This document shows positions 16,768-24,427 of a stretch of DNA of 64,000 nucleotides, piece after piece; position 1 is the first letter of the stretch, and the number at the start of each line of letters is the position of its first letter. The DNA is from Nocardioides carbamazepini (GTDB lineage Bacteria > Actinomycetota > Actinomycetes > Propionibacteriales > Nocardioidaceae), in contig NZ_JAHTLF010000018.1 of the NCBI RefSeq assembly GCF_024614185.1, forward strand, positions 593,821-657,820, given 5' to 3'. The notes beneath the pieces were generated by a model. It made no database searches, had not been told where the DNA came from, and saw only the letters and a program-made list of their open reading frames with translations. The translations under genes and the position numbers were made by a program.

Positions 16768-17832
16768 TCACTTCTTGCACCTCGGGGCGTCGGAGTAGAT
16801 CCACGGCGTGGTGACGTCGGCACCGGCGAGCCCGGTCTGGACGCGCACGCCGCAGAGGAAGAAGTTGAAGAAGTTGCCGTAGGAGGCCGAGTTCTGGACC
16901 GCGCGGTAGTGCCCGGGCAGGTTCTGCAGGACCGTGGCGAGCGTGTCCGCGTTCTCGTTGATGCCACGGGCGGAGACGGCGAGGCCCTGGAGGTCGGCTC
17001 GCAGGTCACCCCGGGCCTTCGTGACCAGGTCGGAGGTGGTCGTCGCGAACTCGTCGATCCGCGCCGCCGCGTCGAGGACCTGGGTGTCCTGCGCGTCCAG
17101 CCCGGTCAGCAGGTCGTCGAGGCGGTCCAGCAGCAGCCCGACGGTGTCCTTGCGCTCGTCGAAGGTGCCGAGCACGCTGTTGAGGTTGCGGATCACCTGC
17201 CCGATCAGCTCCTCCCGGCTGCCGATCGTCGTGCTGAAGGAGGCCACCCGCCGCACCAGCGTGGCGACGGCGGCCTGCTGGCCCTGGAGCACCTGCACCA
17301 GCTGGCCGGACAGCTCGTTGACCTGGGTCGGGCTGAGGCCGGCGAAGAGCGGCTTGAACCCGTTGAGCAGGGTGTCGAGGTCGAGCGCCGACGCCGTCTG
17401 CGCGACGGGGAGGGTGCCGCCGACCGGAAGCTCCGCTCCACCACCCGCCTCGTCGTCGGAGCCGCGGGTCAGCTGGACCACCCGGTCGCCGATCAGGTTG
17501 CGGTACTGGATCGTCGCGCGCGTGCCCTTCGTCAGCCGCTGGTCTTCGCGGACGTCGAACCTGACCAGGACGGTGTTGTCCCGCTGCACGTCGATGCCGG
17601 TCACCTTGCCGACGTCGACACCGGCGACCCGGACCTCGTCACCGACCGCCAGGCCCGACACGTCGTCGAACACGGCGCGGTAGTCCTCACGGTCGCCGGG
17701 CCGGTACTCACCGGTGACGGCAGCGACCCACACGGTGAACGCAGCGGCCATCGCGAGGAAGGCGGTGAACTTGACCAGGTCGGCACGCTGGCGCCGCTTC
17801 TCCGGGCTGAGCCGGTTGCTGCGGGCACTCAT
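16768..17832 (-). CDS. mceB: MCE family protein, second of operon (MceB-like)
   Basis: Mce subunit, 354 residues. Basic cytoplasmic N-terminus, membrane helix at about residues 20-42 (LVKFTAFLAMAAAFTVWVAA), MCE domain at about 50-125 (VGDEVRVAGVDVGKVTGID), a helical region, and a C-terminus with the sequence NFFNFFLCGVRVQTG typical of MceB subunits. ATG at 17832 overlaps the mceA stop (ATGA). Confidence 0.88.
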   Translation of the reverse strand: MSARSNRLSPEKRRQRADLVKFTAFLAMAAAFTVWVAAVTGEYRPGDREDYRAVFDDVSGLAVGDEVRVAGVDVGKVTGIDVQRDNTVLVRFDVREDQRLTKGTRATIQYRNLIGDRVVQLTRGSDDEAGGGAELPVGGTLPVAQTASALDLDTLLNGFKPLFAGLSPTQVNELSGQLVQVLQGQQAAVATLVRRVASFSTTIGSREELIGQVIRNLNSVLGTFDERKDTVGLLLDRLDDLLTGLDAQDTQVLDAAARIDEFATTTSDLVTKARGDLRADLQGLAVSARGINENADTLATVLQNLPGHYRAVQNSASYGNFFNFFLCGVRVQTGLAGADVTTPWIYSDAPRCKK

Positions 17833-19088
17833 GGCAGGTTCGCCCCTCCCTTGACCAGGCCGAGCAGGGTGTCGAGAACCGCCTGGCTCGGAGTCGGCTG
17901 CGGGCCGACGTGCGGGTTGGCACCGGTCCGGAAGGACGGTGGCGTCGCCCTGCCCTCCTGGGCGTCGACGTACGGCAGGCCGTAGCAGCTCGGGCCGTTG
18001 TCGGCGCCGAGATCGGGCAGGTTCTCCTCGTAGGTGTAGGGATCCCGCCCCGGGATGACCCGGGTGAGCGTGGTGACCCCGGGATGCGTCCCGCCGACCG
18101 CGGCCTCGGCGAGCTTGTTGGCCGAGGCCAGGCCGAGGACCAGGCACGGCAGCTCCGGCGAGTACCGCTCGAGCACGTCGGTCACCGGGCGCAGCAGGCC
18201 GAGCGAGGTGACCAGGCCGTGCTGGGAGCTGCGCAGCAGGATGTCCGCCTGGTCGCTGAACCCGGTGAGACTGCGCTCCAACGCGCGGATCGAGGCCTGC
18301 TGGCGGACCAGGGTCGCGGAGACCTCGCCGGTCTGGGTGAGGGCGCCCACGAGATCGGGCCGGGCGACGTCGTACACGTCGGCGACGTCGTCGGCGACCC
18401 GGAGGTCGGCCGCCAGCGTCCGCAGGGACGGGTTGAAGGAGCGCAGATAGGTGTCGGTCTGGGTGATCAGGTCCCCGATCAGCTCGCCGCGCTCCTCCAC
18501 GGCGCCGGCGACCGCCGTCAGTGCGGAGTTCACCTCCGCCGGGCGGGCGACGTCGAGCACCTTGGTCAGGTTCTCGAAGGCCTCGTCGACCTCGACGGTC
18601 ACCCGGTCGGCCGGGATCACCGCACCGGCGCGGATCCTCTCGCCGCCGCCGCCACCGCCACCGCCGGCACCGGCATCATCGCCATCGGCCGGGGGCGTGA
18701 GCTGGACGTACTTGGCGCCGAACGCCGTCGGCGGCACGATCTGCGCGGTCACGTCCGCCGGCACGCGGTCGACCTTGTCGGCGTCGATCTCCAGCTCGAT
18801 GCTCACCTGGCCGCCGCCGTCTCCGGCACCGAGGTCGCTGTCGATCCGGCCGACCCGGCCGATCTCGACGCCGCGCAGCTTGATCGGGGCGCCGGACGCG
18901 AGCGTGAGACCGGCCCGGTCCGACCGGACCGTCACCACGACGTTGTCCTCGAAGGCACCGCGGTACTTGGCGATCGTGCCCACGATCAGCAGGCCGATGA
19001 GGGCGACGAAGAGGAACCCGTAGACGACCTGCCGGTCGACGTGGTGGGCATGCTTCTCCCGGGTGGCTCGCCTGCTCCGTGCGGTCAT
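17829..19088 (-). CDS. mceA: MCE family protein, first of operon (MceA-like)
   Basis: First Mce subunit, 419 residues. Membrane helix at about residues 22-40, MCE domain at about 48-135 (SGAPIKLRGVEIGRVGRID), then helical repeats. A run of eight glycines (142-149) sits at the end of the MCE domain, next to AFGAKYVQLTPPADGDDAG, and looks like a local codon-repeat expansion. The C-terminal CYGLPYVDAQEGRATPP region is typical. A start at GTG 19100, four residues longer and overlapping the permease stop, is equally possible. Confidence 0.88.
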   Translation of the reverse strand: MTARSRRATREKHAHHVDRQVVYGFLFVALIGLLIVGTIAKYRGAFEDNVVVTVRSDRAGLTLASGAPIKLRGVEIGRVGRIDSDLGAGDGGGQVSIELEIDADKVDRVPADVTAQIVPPTAFGAKYVQLTPPADGDDAGAGGGGGGGGERIRAGAVIPADRVTVEVDEAFENLTKVLDVARPAEVNSALTAVAGAVEERGELIGDLITQTDTYLRSFNPSLRTLAADLRVADDVADVYDVARPDLVGALTQTGEVSATLVRQQASIRALERSLTGFSDQADILLRSSQHGLVTSLGLLRPVTDVLERYSPELPCLVLGLASANKLAEAAVGGTHPGVTTLTRVIPGRDPYTYEENLPDLGADNGPSCYGLPYVDAQEGRATPPSFRTGANPHVGPQPTPSQAVLDTLLGLVKGGANLP

Positions 19089-19096
19089 GGTCCGGC

Positions 19097-19939
19097 TCAC
19101 CCCGCGATGTGGACCGACGGACCGCCCCAGACGGCGATCGCGAAGATCAGGTCGATGAACATGGTGCAGATGAGGGCGGAGCGCACGGCCTTGCCGACCG
19201 CCTTGCCCACGCCCGCGGGGCCGCCGGACGCCCGGAAGCCGTGGTAGCAGCAGATCGACACGATCACCAGCGCCATCAGCGCAACCTTCACCATCGCGAG
19301 GAACAGGTCGCTCGGGATGAGGAAGGTGTCGAAGTAGTGCTGGTAGGTGCCCGGCGCCTGGTCGTAGCCGACGGTGACGACGAGGTAGGTCGCCAGCCAG
19401 CACATCATCAGCGCGATGGCGAAGAGCGGTACGACGGCGATCAGGCCCGCGATGATCCGCGTGGTCACCAGGTAGGGCACGGGCGGGACCGCCATCACCT
19501 CGAGCGCGTCGATCTCCTCGCTGACCCGCATCGCCCCGATCTGCGCGGTGAAGCCGGCGCCGACGGTCGCCGTCAGCGCGATGCCCGCGATGATCGGCGC
19601 GACCTCGCGGGTGTTGAAGTAGGCGGAGAAGAACCCCGACAGCGTGGACACCCCGATGTTGTCGAAGGACGTGTAGGCCTGCAGACCGACCTCGATGCCG
19701 GCGGCCGCGGTGAGGAAGCCGATGACGAGCACGGTGCCGCCGATCAGGGCGAGCGCGCCGGAGCCGAGGGAGACCTCGGCCAGCAGGCGGACGACCTCCT
19801 TCGGGTAGTGCTTGAGCACCCGCGGCATGTGGGAGTAGGCGCTGCCGTGGAAGCTCAGCTGGTCGCCGAGGCGACGCAGCGACGACATCGGCTTGCCGAT
19901 GTGGCGGGCGAGGAACTCGCCCGGCGAGATCGTGCTCAT
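19097..19939 (-). CDS. MlaE/YrbE family ABC permease, second copy (YrbEB-like)
   Basis: Integral membrane permease of the Mce importer, 280 residues, with about five to six hydrophobic helices. The conserved MlaE signature region is present (GAGFTAQIGAMRVSEEIDALEVMAV), including the EEIDAL motif thought to contact the ATPase. It is paired with the homologous gene just upstream, as in all actinobacterial mce operons. The ATPase (MceG/Mkl) is not in this window and is usually encoded elsewhere. ATG at 19939 follows the upstream stop by seven bases. Confidence 0.9.
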   Translation of the reverse strand: MSTISPGEFLARHIGKPMSSLRRLGDQLSFHGSAYSHMPRVLKHYPKEVVRLLAEVSLGSGALALIGGTVLVIGFLTAAAGIEVGLQAYTSFDNIGVSTLSGFFSAYFNTREVAPIIAGIALTATVGAGFTAQIGAMRVSEEIDALEVMAVPPVPYLVTTRIIAGLIAVVPLFAIALMMCWLATYLVVTVGYDQAPGTYQHYFDTFLIPSDLFLAMVKVALMALVIVSICCYHGFRASGGPAGVGKAVGKAVRSALICTMFIDLIFAIAVWGGPSVHIAG

Positions 19940-19946
19940 CGGCCGA

Positions 19947-20807
19947 TCACGCTCCCAGCTTGATCTGGAGGAAGAGCGCGCTGATCACGCTGTTGGCCGC
20001 GAAGAGCAGCATGAACGCGAACACCACGGTCTGGTTCACCGCTTCGCCGACGCCCTTGGGTCCGCCCTTGGCGTTGAGGCCGAGGTAGCAGGCGGTCAGG
20101 CCGGCCAGCAGGCCGAAGACCGCCGCCTTGGCCTCGGAGGCCAGGAAGTCCGGCAGCCCGACCAGCAGCGTGAGGTCGGAGAGGTAGAGGCCGGGGGTGG
20201 CACCCTGCAGCACGACGGAGAAGAAGTAGCCGCCGACCAGGCCGACCACCGTCACCATGCCGTTGAGCGCGACGCCGACCAGGGTCGAGGCCACCACCCG
20301 GGGTACGACGAGCCGCTCGATCGGGTCGATGCCGAGGGTGACCATCGCGTCGATCTCCTCGCGGATCTTGCGCGACCCGAGGTCGGCGCAGATGGCCGTG
20401 GCCCCGGCACCGGCGACGACGAGCACGCTCACGATCGGGCCGATCTCGCGGACCACCGCGACCGCGGCACCGGCTCCGGCGAGGTCGACCGCGCCGATCT
20501 GGATGAGCAGCTGGTTGACCTGGAAGATGATCACGACGCAGAAGGGGATCGACACCAGCAGCGCCGGGCCGAAGGACACGGTCGTGATGAACCACGCCTG
20601 GGAGACGAACTCGCGGAACTGGAAGCGCCGGGTGAACATCTGGGCGAACACCTTGCCGACGAAGCCGTAGAAGTCGCCGAAGGTCGACAGGGCCTTGAAG
20701 GGCAGCGTCCCCCGCACGGCGTCGCGGGCCATCCGGCGGGTCTCCGGCGTCATGCCGGCGGGTCCCGCCTGCTCGGCGGGGGTCGGCCGCGCGGGCGCCA
20801 CGGTCAT
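19947..20807 (-). CDS. MlaE/YrbE family ABC permease, first copy (YrbEA-like)
   Basis: Permease subunit of 286 residues. The conserved segment GAGATAICADLGSRKIREE continues into EIDAMVTLGIDPIERLVVPR, the MlaE signature. A Pro/Ala-rich N-terminal leader of about 40 residues precedes the fold. ATG at 20807 overlaps the stop of the GMC oxidoreductase gene (ATGA), so the oxidase and the importer are translationally coupled. That ties the transporter's substrate to the oxidase's substrate more firmly than mere neighbourhood would. Confidence 0.9.
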   Translation of the reverse strand: MTVAPARPTPAEQAGPAGMTPETRRMARDAVRGTLPFKALSTFGDFYGFVGKVFAQMFTRRFQFREFVSQAWFITTVSFGPALLVSIPFCVVIIFQVNQLLIQIGAVDLAGAGAAVAVVREIGPIVSVLVVAGAGATAICADLGSRKIREEIDAMVTLGIDPIERLVVPRVVASTLVGVALNGMVTVVGLVGGYFFSVVLQGATPGLYLSDLTLLVGLPDFLASEAKAAVFGLLAGLTACYLGLNAKGGPKGVGEAVNQTVVFAFMLLFAANSVISALFLQIKLGA

Positions 20808-22561
20808 GCGGTCGCCTCGCCCTGCACGACGTACAGGGGCAGGCGCAGCGCAGCCGGTGCGGTCGGGGGCACAGCCGGCCGCACCGGCGCGATCGGGGAG
20901 AGCCGCTCGTAGCCGGCTCCGAGGTCGGGGCGGCGATCGAACTCGCCCCGGTTGGGCCACACGGCCATGGCGCGCTCCGCCTGCGCGGTGATGGTGAGGC
21001 TGGGGTTCACGCCCAGGTTCGCGGAGATCGCGGCGCCGTCGACGACGTGCAGGCCGGGGTGCCCGTAGACGCGGTGGTAGGCATCGATCACGCCGCTCTC
21101 CGGGGAGTCGCCGATGGGGCAGCCGCCCAGGAAGTGCGCGGTCATGGGGATGTTGAGGATCTCGCCGGCCGTGCTGTAGGAGCCACCGTCGATCTTGTCG
21201 CTGATCCGGCGCACGACCTCGTTGGCCGCGGGGATCCAGGTCGGGTTCGGCTCACCGTGCCCCTGCCGCGAGGTGAGCCGCACCTTGTCCTTGTGGCGCA
21301 GCCGGCACCTCTTCGGGAAGACCGTGATCGAGTTGTCACTGGTCTGCATGACCAGCGCGATGATGGTGCGCTCGGGCCAGCTGCCGAGGCCGCCGTACAC
21401 GGACAGGAGCAGCAACGGGTGGCGGAACGCCTGCCCGACCCAGCGCAGCCAGCGCGGCACCCGGCCGCCACCGTCGGTCATCAGGGTGAGCAGCAGCCCC
21501 ATCAGGCCCGAGCCCTTGCCGTAGCGGACCGGCTCGACGTGGGTCACCTCGTCGGGGTGGATCGAGGACGTGATCGCGACGCCGTGGTGGAAGTCGTACT
21601 CGCCCTTGTTGCGCAGCTTCGTGCTCGACGCGCACAGCGCCTCGGAGTTGGTGCGGGTCAGGTGGCCGAGCCGGTCGGAGAGCTCGGGCAGGTCGCCGCT
21701 GCGGCGCATCCCGTGCAGCAGCTCCTGGGTGCCCCAGGTGCCGGCGGCCAGCACGACCTGGCGGGCGGTGAGGGTCGTCGTCCGGCGGGCGGAGCGACCG
21801 GAGCGGTGCGTGACCACGTCGTACCCGCCGCCGTCGCGGGGCCGGATCGCCGCCACGGTGGTGCGCTCGCGGACCTCGGCGCCGATCTTCTCGGCGAGGT
21901 AGAGGTAGTTCTTGAGCAGCGTGTTCTTGGCGTTGTGGCGACAGCCCGTCATGCACTCGCCGCACTCCAGGCAGCCGCGGCGCTCGGGACCGGCGCCGCC
22001 GAAGTACGGGTCCGCGATCGCCTCGCCCGGCCGCTTGGTGTCGCCGGGTCCGAAGCAGACGCCGACGGGCGTGGCCCGGTAGGTGTCGCCCACGCCCATC
22101 TCGTCGGCGACCTCCTTCATGATCACGTCGCTCGGCGTGACCGTCGGGTTCTCGACGACCCCGAGCATCCGGCTCGCCTGGTCGTAGTACGGCGCCAGCT
22201 CGGCCTTCCAGTCGGTGATGCGCGCCCACTGCGGATCGTCGTAGAACGCGTTCGACTTGGGCCGGTAGAGCGTGTTGGCGTAGACCAGCGAGCCGCCGCC
22301 CACGCCCGCTCCGGCCAGGACGACCACGTCGCGCAGCAGCCGGATCCGCTGGATCCCGAAGCAGCCGAGCCGGGGCGCGAAGAGGAACTTGCGCACGTCC
22401 CACGACGTCTTCGCGAACTCCTCGTCCTCGAAGCGGCGGCCGGCCTCGAGAACGAGCACCCGGTAGCCCTTCTCGGCGAGGCGGAGGGCGGTGACCGAGC
22501 CGCCGAAGCCGGAGCCGACCACGACGACGTCGTACTCGACGTCTGTTGGCTCAGTGCGCAT
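20804..22561 (-). CDS. GMC-type FAD-dependent oxidoreductase (cholesterol-oxidase/alcohol-oxidase-like), first gene of mce operon
   Basis: FAD alcohol oxidase or dehydrogenase, 585 residues. The dinucleotide motif VVVGSGFGGS (14-22) and GAGVGGGSLVYANT (84-97) mark the flavin fold. The C-terminal TAHFLGGCPIGDS with the catalytic-type HRVYGHPGLHVVDG and LGVNPSLTI matches cholesterol oxidases of the mycobacterial ChoD type and long-chain alcohol oxidases. Residues 197-207 form C-x2-C-x2-C-x3-C followed by RHNAKNTL, an iron-sulfur-like cluster motif. It heads the operon leading into yrbE/mce. In this setting a long-chain alcohol or a sterol-like alcohol is the likely substrate; sequence alone does not decide. 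Confidence 0.87.
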   Translation of the reverse strand: MRTEPTDVEYDVVVVGSGFGGSVTALRLAEKGYRVLVLEAGRRFEDEEFAKTSWDVRKFLFAPRLGCFGIQRIRLLRDVVVLAGAGVGGGSLVYANTLYRPKSNAFYDDPQWARITDWKAELAPYYDQASRMLGVVENPTVTPSDVIMKEVADEMGVGDTYRATPVGVCFGPGDTKRPGEAIADPYFGGAGPERRGCLECGECMTGCRHNAKNTLLKNYLYLAEKIGAEVRERTTVAAIRPRDGGGYDVVTHRSGRSARRTTTLTARQVVLAAGTWGTQELLHGMRRSGDLPELSDRLGHLTRTNSEALCASSTKLRNKGEYDFHHGVAITSSIHPDEVTHVEPVRYGKGSGLMGLLLTLMTDGGGRVPRWLRWVGQAFRHPLLLLSVYGGLGSWPERTIIALVMQTSDNSITVFPKRCRLRHKDKVRLTSRQGHGEPNPTWIPAANEVVRRISDKIDGGSYSTAGEILNIPMTAHFLGGCPIGDSPESGVIDAYHRVYGHPGLHVVDGAAISANLGVNPSLTITAQAERAMAVWPNRGEFDRRPDLGAGYERLSPIAPVRPAVPPTAPAALRLPLYVVQGEATA

Positions 22562-22660
22562 GCGGCAGCACCCCCAGGAGAGCGGCCGGCCCCTGTGCCG
22601 GGCTGGCCTGTGAGGGCACAGTCCACCCGGTGACGGCCGTCACGCTCTCGTGGCGGCGGT

Positions 22661-22697
22661 CCAAAGATGGCCGGGGCCTTTGTCCCGGTGCACAAAG
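22661..22697. promoter_or_regulatory. Triple CAAAG half-site operator ahead of the GMC/mce operon
   Basis: In the divergent gap between the GMC gene (start 22561) and the second PucR gene, CCAAAG at 22661, CTTTGT at 22678-22683 and ACAAAG at 22692-22697 form two overlapping inverted pairs. The CTTTGT/ACAAAG pair is perfect with an 8-base spacer. The first pair fits CCAA-N15-TTGTCC, also seen ahead of ALDH and alkB. It probably binds the PucR protein encoded next to it. Confidence 0.5.
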
Positions 22698-22712
22698 ACG
22701 CGGTGCACGTCC

Positions 22713-22874
22713 TAGGGAAGCACTGATCAACGGCGCCGTCGCGAGCGTCGCGAGACGCGTGCGATGGCAAGGCGCAGGCGCGAAGGCATGCTGGGCGCAC
22801 GTCGAGCGTCTGCAACGCCGCCAGCGTGCGCGTGTCGCGGCGCGCAGTAGGCGGCATTGATCAGTGGTTCCCTA
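22713..22874. repeat. MITE-like structured element, copy 2
   Basis: A 162-bp element with near-perfect terminal inverted repeats: TAGGGAAGCACTGATCAACG on the left, and TAGGGAACCACTGATCAATG as the complement of the right end (two mismatches in 20). TA at both outer ends could be a target duplication. The interior is collinear with the copy at 4716-4881 although the tips differ. No reading frame of note. It lies between the putative operator and the ribosome-binding site of the PucR gene, so that gene's transcript, if started upstream, carries the element in its 5' leader. Confidence 0.75.
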
Positions 22875-22884
22875 AGGTGAGGCC

Positions 22885-24120
22885 GTGAGCAGCGAGTCGA
22901 TGCCGCCGGACCTGGCGCCCTGGCTCCTGGCGTACGTCGCCGAGCAGGCCCAGCCCGACGAGGTCGAGAGCTGGGTCGACCGGGTGACCAACTCGATCCT
23001 CACCGAGATGCCCGAGGTCGGCACCGTCGAGGGACTGCCCGAGCAGGTGCGGATCACCGTGCGCGAGCACTGGGTCGCGTTCCTCGGTGACTTCGCGCAG
23101 CCCGAGCAGCACTTCCACCTCGTCGAGGCCGCCCGCCGGCTCTCGGTCGAGCTGGCCGACCGGCAGCTGCCGCTGGAGATGCTCATCCGGTTCTACCGGG
23201 TGGCCCAGCAGGAGGTCTGGGACTACGTCAGCGAGCTGATCAGGGCACTGCCGCCGGGCGACTTCGACCGGGCCGATCTCCTCATGTACTTCTGGAACCG
23301 GGCCGGGGTCTGGCTCGACCAGTCGATCACCGAGTCGGTCGCGACGTACGAGGCCGCCCGCTCACGCGTCCTGGCCGGGGCGGCGGCCCAGCGCTACGAG
23401 TCCGTGCGGGCGATCCTCGCCGCCGAGCTGACCGACCCGCGCGAGGCGTCGGCCGCCCTCGGCGGCTACCCGATCTCGGTCCACCACACCGCGGTCGTGC
23501 TGTCGGTCGGGGACGCCGAGCAGGCCGGGACCCTGGAGTCGCTCGCGGCCGAGCTGGCCCGGCGGATCGGCGCCGCGAACCCGCTCATCGTCAAGCCGGG
23601 CGGCCGCCAGCTGTGGATGTGGCTCGGCACCCGCGACCAGCCCGACCTCTCCGGTCTCGCGGCGGCCGCGACCGACCTGCGCCACGAGAGCGTGGTCGTC
23701 GGCGTCGGCTCCGCGACGCCGGGCATCGCCGGGTTCGTGGCCTCCCACCGCGAGGCCCAGGGCACCCTGCGGGTCACCGCCGCCGACACCGAGGACTGGC
23801 TCGCCGTCTACTCCGACGTCGAGCTCCCGGTGCTGCTGGGCTGCTCTCCCGAGGTCGACCGGTTCATGACCCGCCAGCTCGGGCCGCTGGCGGGTCAGGA
23901 GGAGGGCGTCCAGCGGATCCGGGAGACGCTGACGGCGTACCTCGACAGCGGCGGCAGTGCGGAGGAGGCCGCCCGCGCGCTCGTGGTGCACCGCAACACG
24001 ATCCGGTACCGACTCGGCCAGGCCGAGGAGATGCTCGGCAGGCCGATCACCCGGATCAGCCCGCAGCTCGCCGTCGCGCTGCGCCACCACGACCTGTTCC
24101 ACCGGCCCGGCGCAGACTAA
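22885..24120 (+). CDS. PucR family transcriptional regulator (second of two)
   Basis: PucR/CdaR-type regulator, 411 residues, paralog of the one at 9732. The C-terminal helix-turn-helix is AEEAARALVVHRNTIRYRLG. The central region shares QPEQHFHLVEAA, DPREASAALGGYPIS and KPGGRQLWMWLG with its paralog. GTG at 22885 has a strong AAGGTGAGG ribosome site, which abuts the right end of the element at 22713-22874. Divergent from the GMC/mce operon and the natural candidate for its control. The ligand is unknown; PucR proteins in actinobacteria often sense catabolic substrates. Confidence 0.88.
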   Translation: MSSESMPPDLAPWLLAYVAEQAQPDEVESWVDRVTNSILTEMPEVGTVEGLPEQVRITVREHWVAFLGDFAQPEQHFHLVEAARRLSVELADRQLPLEMLIRFYRVAQQEVWDYVSELIRALPPGDFDRADLLMYFWNRAGVWLDQSITESVATYEAARSRVLAGAAAQRYESVRAILAAELTDPREASAALGGYPISVHHTAVVLSVGDAEQAGTLESLAAELARRIGAANPLIVKPGGRQLWMWLGTRDQPDLSGLAAAATDLRHESVVVGVGSATPGIAGFVASHREAQGTLRVTAADTEDWLAVYSDVELPVLLGCSPEVDRFMTRQLGPLAGQEEGVQRIRETLTAYLDSGGSAEEAARALVVHRNTIRYRLGQAEEMLGRPITRISPQLAVALRHHDLFHRPGAD

Positions 24121-24169
24121 GGCTGCAATCCCGCCGACCCGGCGCATCTTTACGCCCAGAACTCACCGA

Positions 24170-24194
24170 CCCGGCGCCTTTTGAACGCGCCGGG
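24170..24194. terminator. Hairpin between convergent PucR and ferredoxin genes
   Basis: CCCGGCGC (24170-24177), a 9-base loop, then GCGCCGGG (24187-24194). It lies between two convergent genes and has a short T run in the loop region only. An upstream direct copy of CCGACCCGGCGC occurs near 24134. It could act as a bidirectional terminator. Confidence 0.4.
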
Positions 24195-24223
24195 CCGGCC
24201 GGACGACAGCACCGAGGTGTCGC

Positions 24224-24427
24224 TCAGCCCTCCAGGGTCAGGGCCAGCACGGGACAGGCCTGGACGGCGGCGTACACGTGGGCCCGGTCGGACTCGGGCG
24301 GGCTCTCGTCGAGGACGGTGACCAGTTCCTCGTCCTCGTCGACCTCGAAGTAGTCGTTGGCCATGGACTCGCACATCCCCAGGCCCTCGCACTTCTTCAG
24401 GTCCGCGACGATGTGCATCGCACTCAT
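24224..24427 (-). CDS. Small ferredoxin, [3Fe-4S]-type
   Basis: Soluble electron carrier of 67 residues. The cluster ligands seen are Cys13 and Cys19 (KKCEGLGMCES) and Cys58 followed by Pro (ACPVLAL). Three cysteines in a C-x5-C...CP layout are typical of actinobacterial [3Fe-4S] ferredoxins that serve P450s and related oxygenases. ATG at 24427 overlaps the alkB stop (ATGA), so it is co-translated with the hydroxylase. As AlkB already carries rubredoxin, this ferredoxin may serve as an alternative donor or work with another oxygenase. No P450 gene is in the window. Confidence 0.85.
   Translation of the reverse strand: MSAMHIVADLKKCEGLGMCESMANDYFEVDEDEELVTVLDESPPESDRAHVYAAVQACPVLALTLEG

Noticed and set aside
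22562..22712. KstR operator in front of the GMC/mce operon, expected if it were a sterol importer of the Mce4 type
   Set aside because: No TnnAACnnGTTnnA match was seen in the gap. It carries CAAAG/CTTTG half-sites instead, pointing to other control.
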